Shown here: positions 9,033 to 18,133 of the stretch, piece by piece
Layout of the letters: each line of letters starts with the position of its first letter
Numbering within the stretch: position 1 is the stretch's first letter
DNA from: Gammaproteobacteria bacterium
Lineage (GTDB): Bacteria > Pseudomonadota > Gammaproteobacteria > Chromatiales > Chromatiaceae
Reading direction: 5' to 3'
Assembly: GCA_020445335.1 (NCBI GenBank)
Contig: JAGRGU010000010.1
Location: 1 to 61,405 of the forward strand
DNA: 61,405 bases
Made by a program: the position numbers and the translations under genes
Notes under the pieces: generated by a model
The model's input: the letters and a program-made list of their open reading frames with translations, nothing else
Database searches by the model: none
Told to the model about the DNA's origin: nothing

Positions 9033-9159
9033 AGGCGACACCGCGATCCACCAAGCGGGACGGACAACGGCCTGCCGCGGCAACGGCAAACGCGCGTTGC
9101 GCAGCGGCCGGGAGCGAACCGCCCCGGCAGATTGCTTCGGATGAATGCTGGCGGGCAGG

Positions 9160-10299
9160 TCAGTGCTGCAGGCAGCAGGCACTGCTGCGGGCGATCTCAA
9201 GCTCTTCGTTGGTGGCAATGACCAGCAATTTCAGGTTTGCGTCGGACTGCTCTATCGAGCACTCGCCGTGTGCGGCTTCATTACGCCGAGGATCCAGCGC
9301 AACGCCGAAAAGCTCCAGCCCGCTGCAGACCAGCGCGCGGATTCTCGCCGAATGCTCGCCGATGCCGCCGGTGAAGACGATCGCATCCAGACGGCCGAGC
9401 ACCGCGGCGTAGGCGCCGATGTATTTTCGAATGCGATAGACGAACATCGATTCGGCCAGCCGCGCCTCCTCGTCACCCGCCTCGATGCGCCGTTCGACCT
9501 CGCGCATGTCGCTGACACCGCAAAGCCCGATGAGTCCGCTGCGCTTGTTCAGAAGGTTCTCGGTCTCGGCGGACGACAGCGCCAGCTCACGCTGCAGATA
9601 GAAGTGCAGCGCGGGGTCTATATCGCCGCAGCGGGTACCCATCACCAGCCCCTCCAGCGGCGTCATCCCCATCGAGGTGTCGATGCTCTTGCCCGCCGCG
9701 ATCGCCGCCGCGCTGCAGCCGTTGCCCAGGTGCAGCGTGATCAGGTTCAGCTCTGCGGGATCCCGCTGCAGAACCGCCGCCGCGCGTTGCGCTACATACT
9801 TGTGCGAGGTGCCGTGGAAGCCGTAACGCCGCACCCGGTGCTCACGGTAGAGCGCGGCCGGCAGCGCGTAGCGGAAGGCGGCGGGCGGCATGCTCTGGTG
9901 AAACGCGGTGTCGAACACCGCCACCTGCGGCGTGCCCGGAAAGAGGCGTTGCGCCACCTCTATGCCCTGCAGATTGGCCGGGTTGTGCAGCGGTGCCAGC
10001 GGGATCATCTCACGGATTGCGCGCACCACCTCGGCGTCGATCAGCACCGGCTCGTGAAACTGCTCGCCACCATGGACAACTCGATGACCGATGGCGTCGA
10101 GATCCTCGCGCCCACGCACCGCGCCCTGCGCCTGCAGCGCATCGATGATGCGCTGCAGCGCGTCCTGATGCGAGTCGACGCCGCTGCCGGGTTCGCCGAT
10201 GCGGTCGACCGATCCCCGCGCCAGAACCCGCTCGTCCTCCATGCCGAACAGCTGATACTTGAGCGACGAACTACCCGCGTTCAGAACCAGAATTCTCAC
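9160..10299 (-). CDS. ackA: Acetate kinase
   Basis: Interconverts acetate + ATP and acetyl phosphate + ADP in the cytoplasm. The 379-residue length is typical. Family signatures are intact: NAGSSSLKYQL at the start, the HRVVHGGE segment, GFHGTSHKYV, GMTPLEGLVMGTRCGDIDP and the FTGGIGEHS nucleotide-site loop near residue 310. The start is GTG at 10299, with GGGGGC just upstream. It lies 9 bases downstream of pta on the same strand, so the pair forms the usual Pta-AckA overflow and acetate-assimilation pathway, giving substrate-level ATP in fermentative or low-oxygen conditions. Confidence 0.97.
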   Translation of the reverse strand: MRILVLNAGSSSLKYQLFGMEDERVLARGSVDRIGEPGSGVDSHQDALQRIIDALQAQGAVRGREDLDAIGHRVVHGGEQFHEPVLIDAEVVRAIREMIPLAPLHNPANLQGIEVAQRLFPGTPQVAVFDTAFHQSMPPAAFRYALPAALYREHRVRRYGFHGTSHKYVAQRAAAVLQRDPAELNLITLHLGNGCSAAAIAAGKSIDTSMGMTPLEGLVMGTRCGDIDPALHFYLQRELALSSAETENLLNKRSGLIGLCGVSDMREVERRIEAGDEEARLAESMFVYRIRKYIGAYAAVLGRLDAIVFTGGIGEHSARIRALVCSGLELFGVALDPRRNEAAHGECSIEQSDANLKLLVIATNEELEIARSSACCLQH

Positions 10300-10308
10300 C
10301 GCCGCCCC

Positions 10309-12384
10309 CTACTGCGCCTGGATCGCGGTGATCGCCACGGTGTTGACGATATCGGTCACCGTGCAGCCGCGGCTGAGATCGTTGACCGGCTTGTTCAGAC
10401 CCTGCAGCACCGGACCGACGGCCACCGCGTTGGCGGAGCGTTGCACCGCCTTGTAGGTGTTGTTGCCGGTGTTGAGATCGGGAAAGATGAAGACTGTCGC
10501 CTTGCCCGCCACCTCGCTGTCCGGCATCTTGGAGTTGGCGACGCTGAGGTCCACCGCGGCATCGTACTGGATGGGACCGTCGATCTTTAGCGTCGGATTC
10601 TTGGCCCGTGCCAGACGCACCGCTTCGCGCACCATCTCCACGTCGTCTCCCTTGCCCGACTGCCCCGACGAGTAGGAGAGCATCGCCGTGCGCGGCTCGA
10701 TGCCGAACATCAGCGCCGTCTCAGAGGAGGAGACGGCGATATCGGCCAGCTGCTCGGCGTTGGGGTTGGGGTTGACCGCGCAGTCGCCGTAGACCAGCAC
10801 GCGGTCCTCCAGGCACATGAAAAAGACACTGGATACCAGTCCCGCTCCCGGCTTGGTCTTGATGATCTCGAACGCCGGACGGATCGTATGCTGGGTGGTG
10901 TGCACGGCGCCGGAGACCATGCCGTCGGCGTAGCCGAAGTGCACCATCATGGTTCCGAAGTAACTGACATCCACCATCGTGTCGTAGGCCGATTCGGGGG
11001 TCACGTTCTTGTGCTTGCGCAGCTCGTGGTAGGCGTCGGCGAACTGCTGGCGCCACTCCGACTTGCGCGGATCGAGAACCTCCACCTGGCGCAGATTGAG
11101 CCCCAGGTGCATCGCCCTGGCGCGCACGATATCCTCATCCCCGAGCAGCGTGATCTTCACCACTTCGCGCAGCGAGAGGATCTCGGCGGCGCGCAGAATC
11201 CGCTCGTCGTCGCTCTCCGGCAAGACGATATGGCGCGGCACCGATTTGGCGCGCTGGATCAGCTCGTACTCGAACATCAGCGGCGTCATGCGTTGGCTGC
11301 CGCTGTGGATTACCAGCTTGCGCAGCTGATGCAGGTCGATGCGTGACTCCATCAACCCCAGCGCGACGGCGATCTTGCGGTCGTCCGAGGGCAGAATCAT
11401 CCCCCTGACGTCGTTCACCTTGAGCGCGGTCTTGAAGGTGTCCCAGGGCGACAGCAGAATCGGCAGCCGCAGCGGGTTCATCCCCTCCAGCAGATGGCAG
11501 ACCGCCGGTGGCGGCTTCTGGCCACCGGTCAACAGAATGCCGGCGATCATCGGATAGTTGCCGGAGCAGTCCGCCGCCAGAGCGCCGAGAATGATGTCGG
11601 AGCGGTCTCCCGGCGTCAGCACCAGGCTGCAGTTCTCCATGTGGGCGAGAAAATCCTGCACCTGCATCGCCGCCACCTTGAAGCGCGCCACCTCGTGATT
11701 CATCACCTGGCGGCTGCCATAGAGAGACTCGAAGCCGAGTTCACGCGCAATCTCGGCCACCGTGGGGCGCTCCAGGGAGTTGTTCTCCGGCAGGATATAG
11801 AAGGGGAAGCGGGTTCCCTTCAGCAGTCCGGCCAGCTCGTCCATCTCACGCGTCGGCACGCGGTTGGCGAACGCCGCCAGCAGTTTGCAGTGCTGCGCGC
11901 TCTCCAGGTGCTCCTCCAGCATCCTCACCGCGTCGGCGATCTCGCGCGCGCTGCGATGCAGCCCCTTGACCACCGGCATGAAGAGACAACCGAAGTGGTT
12001 GGCCAGGGTGGCGTTGAAATCCAGCTCCAGCGCCGAGCTGGCGTCGGTGAAGTCGGTGCCGGCGCAGACCACCACGTCGACTTTGGACTGCAGCTCGCGG
12101 AACTTGCCCAGGATCAGTTTCAGCAGCTCGTCCTGCCTACCCTCGGTGGTCATCCTGCGCGCGGTTTCGTAGCTGCAGCCGTAGAGCGCCTCGTCCGACA
12201 TCTCCAGACCGTAGCGCGTGGTGATCAGATGAATCAGCGGATCGCGCTCCTTGCTGTCGCTGATGACGGGGCGGAAGAAGCCGACCCTGGGTGTCATCGC
12301 ATTGAGCATCTCCATGATGCCCAGGACGATGACGGACTTTCCGCTATGGGGCTCTGCCCCCGCGATATAGATACTGTGAAACAC
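10309..12384 (-). CDS. pta: Phosphate acetyltransferase
   Basis: Converts acetyl-CoA and phosphate to acetyl phosphate and CoA. The 691 residues give the long three-domain enterobacterial form: an N-terminal P-loop domain (GAEPHSGKS near residue 9), a middle DRTGG domain and a C-terminal catalytic domain from about residue 370 (SVFFMCLEDRV, YGDCAVNPNPNAEQLADIA, SYSSGQSGKGDDVEMV, FPDLNTGNNTYKAVQR, GPVLQGLNKPVNDLSRG). The long form is usually allosterically regulated. The start is GTG at 12384 with AGAGG upstream. It is the first gene of the pta-ackA operon, driven by the promoter at 12484-12512. Confidence 0.97.
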   Translation of the reverse strand: MFHSIYIAGAEPHSGKSVIVLGIMEMLNAMTPRVGFFRPVISDSKERDPLIHLITTRYGLEMSDEALYGCSYETARRMTTEGRQDELLKLILGKFRELQSKVDVVVCAGTDFTDASSALELDFNATLANHFGCLFMPVVKGLHRSAREIADAVRMLEEHLESAQHCKLLAAFANRVPTREMDELAGLLKGTRFPFYILPENNSLERPTVAEIARELGFESLYGSRQVMNHEVARFKVAAMQVQDFLAHMENCSLVLTPGDRSDIILGALAADCSGNYPMIAGILLTGGQKPPPAVCHLLEGMNPLRLPILLSPWDTFKTALKVNDVRGMILPSDDRKIAVALGLMESRIDLHQLRKLVIHSGSQRMTPLMFEYELIQRAKSVPRHIVLPESDDERILRAAEILSLREVVKITLLGDEDIVRARAMHLGLNLRQVEVLDPRKSEWRQQFADAYHELRKHKNVTPESAYDTMVDVSYFGTMMVHFGYADGMVSGAVHTTQHTIRPAFEIIKTKPGAGLVSSVFFMCLEDRVLVYGDCAVNPNPNAEQLADIAVSSSETALMFGIEPRTAMLSYSSGQSGKGDDVEMVREAVRLARAKNPTLKIDGPIQYDAAVDLSVANSKMPDSEVAGKATVFIFPDLNTGNNTYKAVQRSANAVAVGPVLQGLNKPVNDLSRGCTVTDIVNTVAITAIQAQ

Positions 12385-12760
12385 TTGATACCTCTTTTGA
12401 ATCAGGCGCTTTGGCTTGCCATCTCCATGAAACCACTGCTCTTTTCCCGTCTCCGGGAGCGAACTTTGTGCATCGCAGCAAACATGATAGTGAAATCATT
12501 GACGGCTGCCAATGAGAATTGTGTGTCAGTTTCGTGAACCACGCTTCGGCACTCCCGCCAGCACAGGCGACGCCGGGGGGAGGCGTCTGTCGGCTGATGC
12601 CGAATTGATCGGCCTGCGAAGCTATAGCTGAACCCCATTCGGGTGAAATCCGCAGCAACGGGAGTTACCGCAGCCGTTGGCTCCCCGGCGGTGCGGTCGA
12701 TGGGCTGGCCGTGGGATCTCCGGCGAAGGGCTGGAGAAGAGCGGCAACCGGCCGGTGCGG
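12385..12760. other. Intergenic region upstream of pta
   Basis: 376 bases with no convincing gene. It holds the pta promoter (12484-12512). A hairpin GACGCC / GGCGTC at 12569-12587 with a G-rich loop lies closer to the end of the preceding operon and may help end its transcript, although no T-run follows. Confidence 0.5.
12484..12512 (-). promoter_or_regulatory. Sigma-70-type promoter for pta-ackA
   Basis: On the minus strand, -35 TTGGCA (12507-12512), a 17-base spacer and -10 TATCAT (12484-12489). Transcription should start near 12477, giving a leader of about 90 bases before the pta GTG. Confidence 0.6.
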
Positions 12761-13117
12761 CTACTCGGTCACGGTCACCTGGATGCCGTTGAGGCGCAGC
12801 GCCACCATCACCGCTGCCGCCTCGGCGGGGGTCAGGCCGATCCGCTTGACGCTCTTGAAGATGCTCAGTGCATCGAGATAGAGCTGCTCCATGCGCAACT
12901 CGACCCCCATGCCCGTCAGTGCCGCGCGGATGATCTCCTCGACCGCGACATGGTGCGAGTCAACGAAGTAGATCGCACTCCGGGGTGGCGAATAGAGCGC
13001 GCGGTTCATCGCCAGGTTGAAAAAGATGCCCGCTTCATCGGTCGATGCCGGCAGGTGCAGATCCCTGCGGCTCTTGCACAGCGCCCTGGCACACTGCAGA
13101 TCCACCGGTCCGATCAC
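12761..13117 (-). CDS. Hypothetical protein, 118 residues
   Basis: Small soluble protein with no signal peptide or membrane helix. The sequence alternates beta-like and helical segments (SAIYFVDSHHVAVEEIIRAAL; LTPAEAAAVMVALRLNGIQVTV), resembling a small alpha/beta domain. I do not recognise the family. GTG 13117 is preceded by a strong AGGAGAAG site, which supports expression. It is the last gene of the porin / binding-protein / GGDEF-EAL operon, 46 bases after the GGDEF-EAL stop, so it may modulate that signalling protein; this is only contextual. Confidence 0.55.
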   Translation of the reverse strand: MIGPVDLQCARALCKSRRDLHLPASTDEAGIFFNLAMNRALYSPPRSAIYFVDSHHVAVEEIIRAALTGMGVELRMEQLYLDALSIFKSVKRIGLTPAEAAAVMVALRLNGIQVTVTE

Positions 13118-13163
13118 GCGCTCTTCTCCTGCTTGCCTGCGCGGGCCACCGCTCTGGTCCGCT

Positions 13164-15665
13164 TCAGAAAGTCTCCAGCTCGGTGCCTGGCGACGGTGCG
13201 CTCTGCCTGAGGAGCTGTTCGATCTCGCTTGCGGGGAGCGCCGGAAAAAAACGATATCCCTGCACGCTGTCCACCCCCTGCTCGCGGGCGAATGCCAGCT
13301 GGGCGGCGCTCTCCACCCCTTCCAGCATAACCTCTTTACCCAGCATTTGGGCCATTTTTATCAAGGCGACGACGATCGCCGCATGATCGGCATTCTGCGG
13401 TACCTGCTGGATCAGGCTGCGGTCGATCTTGAGCGTATCGACATCCAGCTGCTGCAGATAGCTGAAGGAGGAGAAACCGGCGCCGAAGTCGTCGATCGCC
13501 ACCTGAACCCCGCGCGCCTTCAGCGCGCGCAGGGTCTTGATCACCTGTTCGGGATCGCGCATCAGCGTGCTCTCGGTGATCTCGAGCTCGAGCACATCCG
13601 CCGTCAGCCCGTTGGCCTGCAGCACTTCGCCGACGCGCGCGACCAGATCCTGCTCCTCGAACTGACGCACCGACAGATTGACCGCGACACGCTTGAGCTT
13701 CGCCCCCCTGCTGCGCCACAGCGCGAACTGCCGGCAGGCACGGGTCAGAACCATATCGCCGACCGCGACGATCAGCCCCATATCCTCCATGACCGTGAGA
13801 AAATCGGCCGGCGCGAGAAGCTTGGCATCGAACCGACGCCAGCGCAGCAACGCCTCCACCGCCATCACGCGACCGCTGGCCAGCTCCACCTGGGGTTGAT
13901 AATAGAGTTCGAAATCGTCGTTCATCAGCCCTCTGCGCAGCGCCGCCTCCAGCTCCATGCGGCGCACATTGACGATCTCCATGCGCTTCTCATAGAGGCA
14001 CCAGCTGTTCTTGCCGCTCTCCTTGGCGCGGTACATCGCGGTATCGGCCTGGCGCAGCAGGGTCGCGGTATCCTCCGCCGCGAGCGGGTAGATGGTGATG
14101 CCTACGCTGCCGGTCAGGAACAGCTCCCGCTCCATCACCGGGAAGGGGCGCTTCAGCGAATCGATCAGTCCGGCCGCGATGACCGCGCAATCCTCGTAAC
14201 TCTTCAGCATATCGGCGATGACGACGAACTCGTCGCCGCCCAGTCTGGCGACGGTATCGCCCTTGCGCAGACCGGAGGTGAGGCGCACCGCCACCTGCGC
14301 CAGCAGTTGATCGCCGACGAAATGGCCCAGGGTATCGTTGATGTACTTGAAGCCGTCCAGGTCGAGAAACATCACCCCGACCAGCCGCTCGCTGCGTTCG
14401 GCCACCGCGATCGCCTGCTGCAGGCGGTCCTGGAAAAGCGCCCTGTTGGGCAGTCCGGTCAGCGGATCGTATTGCGCCAGCTGACGGATCCTGGCCTCGG
14501 CAATTCGCCGCTCGGAGATATCCTGCAGCACGCAGACGACACCGCTGGCGTGCCACCCCTCGATATTCACCGGCGAACAGGAGAGCGCGACCGGAATGCG
14601 CCTGCCGGAGGGCTCTTCGCACTCCGTCTCCAGCGACTGCGGCTGCGACGACGATCCGAGCCGCTCGATCGCCTGCGCGATCCGTTCGCGCGCGTCAGCT
14701 GGGAAAAGATCGAGGAAGAGCCGTCTGTGCAGACGGCCGGCGGCCGTTTTGAAGAAGCCGGCGGCTGCGCGGTTGAACAGTTCGACACGCCCCCCGGGAT
14801 CCATCACCAGCAATCCGTCTTTCATGCTGCCGACGACGGTTTCGACGAAGCGGCGTGAAACCGTGGTCTCCTCCAGACTGTTCAACATGCGGTTGAACGC
14901 CTGCTCCAGCGTACCGATCTCATCCTCCCGTCCGGAGCGCTGCAACGCGCGGTAGTCGCCCTGCCCCGCGTGCGTCGCCTTCTCCGCCAGCTTGACCAGC
15001 GGCCTGGCGAGACGCCCGGCGATGAAGAAAGCCAGCAGCAGCACCAGCACCACGAGGATCAGCGTCAACAGCAGCGTCAGCATCATGGTGTCGCGCAGTC
15101 CGCCCTCGGCCAGCTGCCCAAACTCATCCTCCATGACCGCGATCTTCTGCTCGGCGACACGCAGCGAAAGCTGCAGACGCAGCCCGCCGAGATAGTCGTC
15201 GCCGATATGAATGGCGCGGGTCACGTAGAGATCGCCGTCGCTGCGCTCGATCAGCGCCTGCTGCTGGCTCCGCAAGCGCTCGCTCTGCGCTTCGTCGATC
15301 GCGACTTCGCCATATCCGGGCAGCATCTCCAGACCATCGTGCAGGATGCGCCCATCGGTGCCGAAGACGACCACGCGCTCCACCCCGGGCAACGCCTTGA
15401 TATCGCGCAACAGCTCGAGCATCGCCCGCATGTCGAGTTCGTAGAGGGGATTGACCAGCGCTCTGGAGAGAAAATCGGCGACCGCTTCGCCGCGTTCCCG
15501 GGTCAGCGTCAGAAACTCAGCGCTGACCGCCTGCGCACCCGCCGTCGACAGATTGCGCAGCGAGCTGCGGAAGCTGGTGAAATGCACCAGCGTCAGCAGC
15601 AACACGACCACCACCACCAGCGCGATCAGCACCAGCGCATACCTTGTCTGCAGCCGCTTCAACAT
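13164..15665 (-). CDS. Membrane GGDEF-EAL protein with periplasmic sensor, HAMP and PAS domains
   Basis: An 833-residue c-di-GMP signalling protein. TM1 at about 10-27, a periplasmic sensor to about 185, TM2 about 190-218, HAMP (about 215-260), PAS (about 280-395), GGDEF and EAL. The cyclase motif GGDEF is intact at 476-480, with an inhibitory-site RKGD five residues before it. The EAL domain keeps EALLRW (near 603), NLSVRQ, LEITES, DDFGAGFSS, KIDRS, EGVES and QGYRFF, so both synthesis and breakdown of c-di-GMP look possible. Its ATG immediately follows the TAG of the PhnD-like binding protein gene with no gap. Together with the porin this suggests that binding of a small anion in the periplasm is reported to this sensor. 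Confidence 0.93.
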   Translation of the reverse strand: MLKRLQTRYALVLIALVVVVVLLLTLVHFTSFRSSLRNLSTAGAQAVSAEFLTLTRERGEAVADFLSRALVNPLYELDMRAMLELLRDIKALPGVERVVVFGTDGRILHDGLEMLPGYGEVAIDEAQSERLRSQQQALIERSDGDLYVTRAIHIGDDYLGGLRLQLSLRVAEQKIAVMEDEFGQLAEGGLRDTMMLTLLLTLILVVLVLLLAFFIAGRLARPLVKLAEKATHAGQGDYRALQRSGREDEIGTLEQAFNRMLNSLEETTVSRRFVETVVGSMKDGLLVMDPGGRVELFNRAAAGFFKTAAGRLHRRLFLDLFPADARERIAQAIERLGSSSQPQSLETECEEPSGRRIPVALSCSPVNIEGWHASGVVCVLQDISERRIAEARIRQLAQYDPLTGLPNRALFQDRLQQAIAVAERSERLVGVMFLDLDGFKYINDTLGHFVGDQLLAQVAVRLTSGLRKGDTVARLGGDEFVVIADMLKSYEDCAVIAAGLIDSLKRPFPVMERELFLTGSVGITIYPLAAEDTATLLRQADTAMYRAKESGKNSWCLYEKRMEIVNVRRMELEAALRRGLMNDDFELYYQPQVELASGRVMAVEALLRWRRFDAKLLAPADFLTVMEDMGLIVAVGDMVLTRACRQFALWRSRGAKLKRVAVNLSVRQFEEQDLVARVGEVLQANGLTADVLELEITESTLMRDPEQVIKTLRALKARGVQVAIDDFGAGFSSFSYLQQLDVDTLKIDRSLIQQVPQNADHAAIVVALIKMAQMLGKEVMLEGVESAAQLAFAREQGVDSVQGYRFFPALPASEIEQLLRQSAPSPGTELETF

Positions 15666-16595
15666 CTACCGCGCACTTCCCTGGACCAGCTCGACCGTTT
15701 GGTAGAGCGCGCGTATCGATTCCAGCTCTTCCGGCCGCAAGGCATCGAAACGCAGCGTCCGCTGATAACTGTGAAGCGGCATCTCGGCGTCGGGATCCTC
15801 ATGCGCCCTGAGCAGCAGCGACCGAAGCCGTTCCCTGACCGCCGCCTCCAGACCGCCACGCACCAGTTCCACCGCCCGCGGATACTCCTGCGACTGGTGG
15901 ATGACGCGCATCTCTTTGCGGAAGAGCTCCGGCAGGTGGTCCGGCTTCCGCCAATCGAGGTTGTTGAAAGCGCCGGCATCCTCCAACCCCTGGTACACCC
16001 GGGTGGAGATATTGATCTCGTCGCCGGCCAGCAGATAGTCGATGCGGGACTGCTGCTGCGCGCGCGGCGAGCCGAGCGGCGCGACATCGTACCCTTCGCC
16101 GATCAGGATGCTGAGCGGCAGATAGTAGGAGCTGGTCGAACCGTCATCCTCCAGTGCCAGGGTTCTGCCGGGAAGATCCGCCAGAGAGCGGATACCGCTG
16201 TCGTTGCGGGCAAAAAATATCGTGCGATAACGAGGTACCCCCTTCTTCCACTTGCGCAGCAGAATCTCGGCGCCCGCCTCTTCGGCGAAGATCGATGCCG
16301 ACATCACCGTCTCCGTCACCCAGTCGACCCGTCCCTGGCGCAGATATTCGATCATGCGCCGGTTGTCGGGTGCCATCAGCACCTTGGCGCGCCGCACGCC
16401 CAGATCGCGCATGCGCTCGGCCACGTACTCCGCGATCGGTTTGAGATAACGATAGTGCTTCTTCGGATTCTGACTCACCTTGCCGATCACCAGCGTGGTG
16501 GGATCCTGCTGGCTGGCGCAGAGCAACGACGGCAGCGAGAGTAGCAACGCGAGGCTGAACATGATCGAACTTTGAACTCTATGCATACTCCGCAC
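15666..16595 (-). CDS. PhnD-type periplasmic phosphate/phosphonate-like binding protein
   Basis: A 309-residue protein with a signal peptide (hydrophobic about 12-26, ending LLCAS). Features of the PhnD/PtxB group of binding proteins are visible: LVIGKVSQNPKKHYRYLKPIAEYVAERM at the start of the mature protein, GRVDWVTETV, FFARNDSGI, LADLPGRTLALEDDGSTSSYYLP and RIDYLLAGD. No ABC permease or ATPase gene is nearby, unlike a normal uptake operon. Members of this superfamily such as AioX act as ligand-binding partners of sensor kinases, so a sensory role with the abutting GGDEF-EAL protein is a sound inference. The GTG start at 16595 has GAGA upstream; ATG 16586 is an alternative. Confidence 0.85.
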   Translation of the reverse strand: MRSMHRVQSSIMFSLALLLSLPSLLCASQQDPTTLVIGKVSQNPKKHYRYLKPIAEYVAERMRDLGVRRAKVLMAPDNRRMIEYLRQGRVDWVTETVMSASIFAEEAGAEILLRKWKKGVPRYRTIFFARNDSGIRSLADLPGRTLALEDDGSTSSYYLPLSILIGEGYDVAPLGSPRAQQQSRIDYLLAGDEINISTRVYQGLEDAGAFNNLDWRKPDHLPELFRKEMRVIHQSQEYPRAVELVRGGLEAAVRERLRSLLLRAHEDPDAEMPLHSYQRTLRFDALRPEELESIRALYQTVELVQGSAR

Positions 16596-16615
16596 CGTTC
16601 TCTTTCAGCAGAGAT

Positions 16616-17977
16616 CTAGAACTCTGCCTGCACTCTCATCTGCAGAATATCCAGGTCGCTCCCTGATTCCAGATCCCCGTTGCTCCTGGCCGCCCGGTCG
16701 AATTCGGCGCGGATGTAGTTCGCCATCAGGCGCACGTTCGGATTGAGGTACCAGTTGAGTCCGAACGTGTAATTGCGCTCCCGGCCGCCGCTTATGTTCT
16801 CGTCGTCGAGATCGAGTTCGCTGACGCGCAGGGCGAGCTCCCAGGCACCGTGGAAGTGGCGTGGATGAATGCGACCGAAAACGCCCTGCTGTGGTTCATA
16901 ACTGCGCGACTCGCCGGTCAGGAACCAGCTCCCCTGCAGATACCAGCCGCTGAAGTTCAGGCTCGGTTCGTCCCGACGTTGATCGACCACCGCCTGGATA
17001 TACTCGCCCTGCAGCGACAGCGCGCCCCAGGTCGCCGCCAACTCCAAGCCCAGACGGCTCAGGCTCTGCGCGTTGTCGATCTCCTTTTTGCCGGTATCGA
17101 GATAGTCCTGCTCCGATTTGTGTGCTTCCGGTCGCGACTCGAAACGCAGATAGTCGCCTGCGTTGACGCTGCGGTAGGCACCCGACAGCCCCAGATGCAG
17201 CAGCCTTGTCTCGCTCTGGAGCGGGGTATAGGTGGCTCGCGCGCTGACCCCCCAGCCCTGGTCCACCTGGTCGTCGGCGGCGCTGTTCAGTGACTGCGCG
17301 AACAGCCCGGCAGCCAGCGTCCAGTCGCTGCCGAAGCGCTGCAGACCGACACCGAGACTGCGTCCCGGTGCCAGCTCGTTGGGCAGCGCGCGCTCCATCA
17401 GGCTTAGGTATCTGGAGCTCGTTTGCCGCTCCAGTCCGAACGGCTCCTTGATCTGACCGATCCGCACCCGGTAGGGATACCAGCCGAGATACTCCAGGTA
17501 GACGTCGCCCAGATCGACTTCGTCGCCGGCAAAATCGACCTCCAGCGCATAGCCGAAATCGGCCAGATAACTCCCCTGGATATCCAGGCGCGCCCGACGC
17601 AGCTCAGCGCCGTCACCCGGACCCTCTTCGCTGAAATGGGCCAGATCGAGCACCACCAGGCCACCCAGTTCGAAGGAGGATTCGCCGTCGTAGGAGGAGA
17701 CCTCGACACCGCCTTTGGCGCTCGAGACGATGACCTCTGCGGGGTCGTCTCCAATCTCTATCCGCGCGCGGGGAGCGGGCTGGGGGCGCGGCCCGGGATC
17801 CTGGAGCGGTGCGCTCTGCAACGCGCCGATCAGTTCGCGGTACTGCTCCGCCGTAATGGTGCCGTTGGCTTGGAGTATCTCCAGCAGCCTCGCCAGTTCG
17901 GCCTCGCCGGCATCGGAGGTCGGGAAATTCCCGGCAGAGATCAGGAACAGCAGGAGCAACAGCGCGCGAATCTTCAT
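16616..17977 (-). CDS. OprP/OprO-type outer-membrane porin
   Basis: A 453-residue protein with a signal peptide (about 1-22), a short helical N-terminal segment (LARLLEILQANGTITAEQYREL, a feature of this porin family), a proline-rich linker, then a beta-barrel domain with alternating aromatic and polar strands, ending in Phe (VQAEF), the usual outer-membrane insertion signal. GLVVLDLAHF, RRARLDIQGSYLADFGYALEVDF and IGQIKEPFGLERQTSS are family hallmarks. Members are anion-selective phosphate or polyphosphate channels. It is first in the operon, 20 bases before the PhnD-like gene, consistent with entry of the same anion that the binding protein recognises. Confidence 0.9.
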   Translation of the reverse strand: MKIRALLLLLFLISAGNFPTSDAGEAELARLLEILQANGTITAEQYRELIGALQSAPLQDPGPRPQPAPRARIEIGDDPAEVIVSSAKGGVEVSSYDGESSFELGGLVVLDLAHFSEEGPGDGAELRRARLDIQGSYLADFGYALEVDFAGDEVDLGDVYLEYLGWYPYRVRIGQIKEPFGLERQTSSRYLSLMERALPNELAPGRSLGVGLQRFGSDWTLAAGLFAQSLNSAADDQVDQGWGVSARATYTPLQSETRLLHLGLSGAYRSVNAGDYLRFESRPEAHKSEQDYLDTGKKEIDNAQSLSRLGLELAATWGALSLQGEYIQAVVDQRRDEPSLNFSGWYLQGSWFLTGESRSYEPQQGVFGRIHPRHFHGAWELALRVSELDLDDENISGGRERNYTFGLNWYLNPNVRLMANYIRAEFDRAARSNGDLESGSDLDILQMRVQAEF

Positions 17978-18133
17978 GACGCGGCACAGAATAGCACCCT
18001 GAACCCCAATGTCTATGGGCGCTGGCGATGGACAGCCGGCAGCAAGCGCACCATCCGCCAGATTCGACCAGCGCCGATGCGAACGTCGATCCGGATCGGC
18101 CTGCGGCGCCTCGAACGAACGACCCGCGGAGAG

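Noticed and set aside
7592..10590. Long plus-strand frames (606 and 481 residues) opposite the octahaem cytochrome and ackA
   Set aside because: Shadows of conserved minus-strand genes; they run across intergenic DNA and show no family.
13017..16544. Long plus-strand frames opposite the GGDEF-EAL and binding-protein genes
   Set aside because: Antisense shadows; the minus-strand products have complete domain sets.
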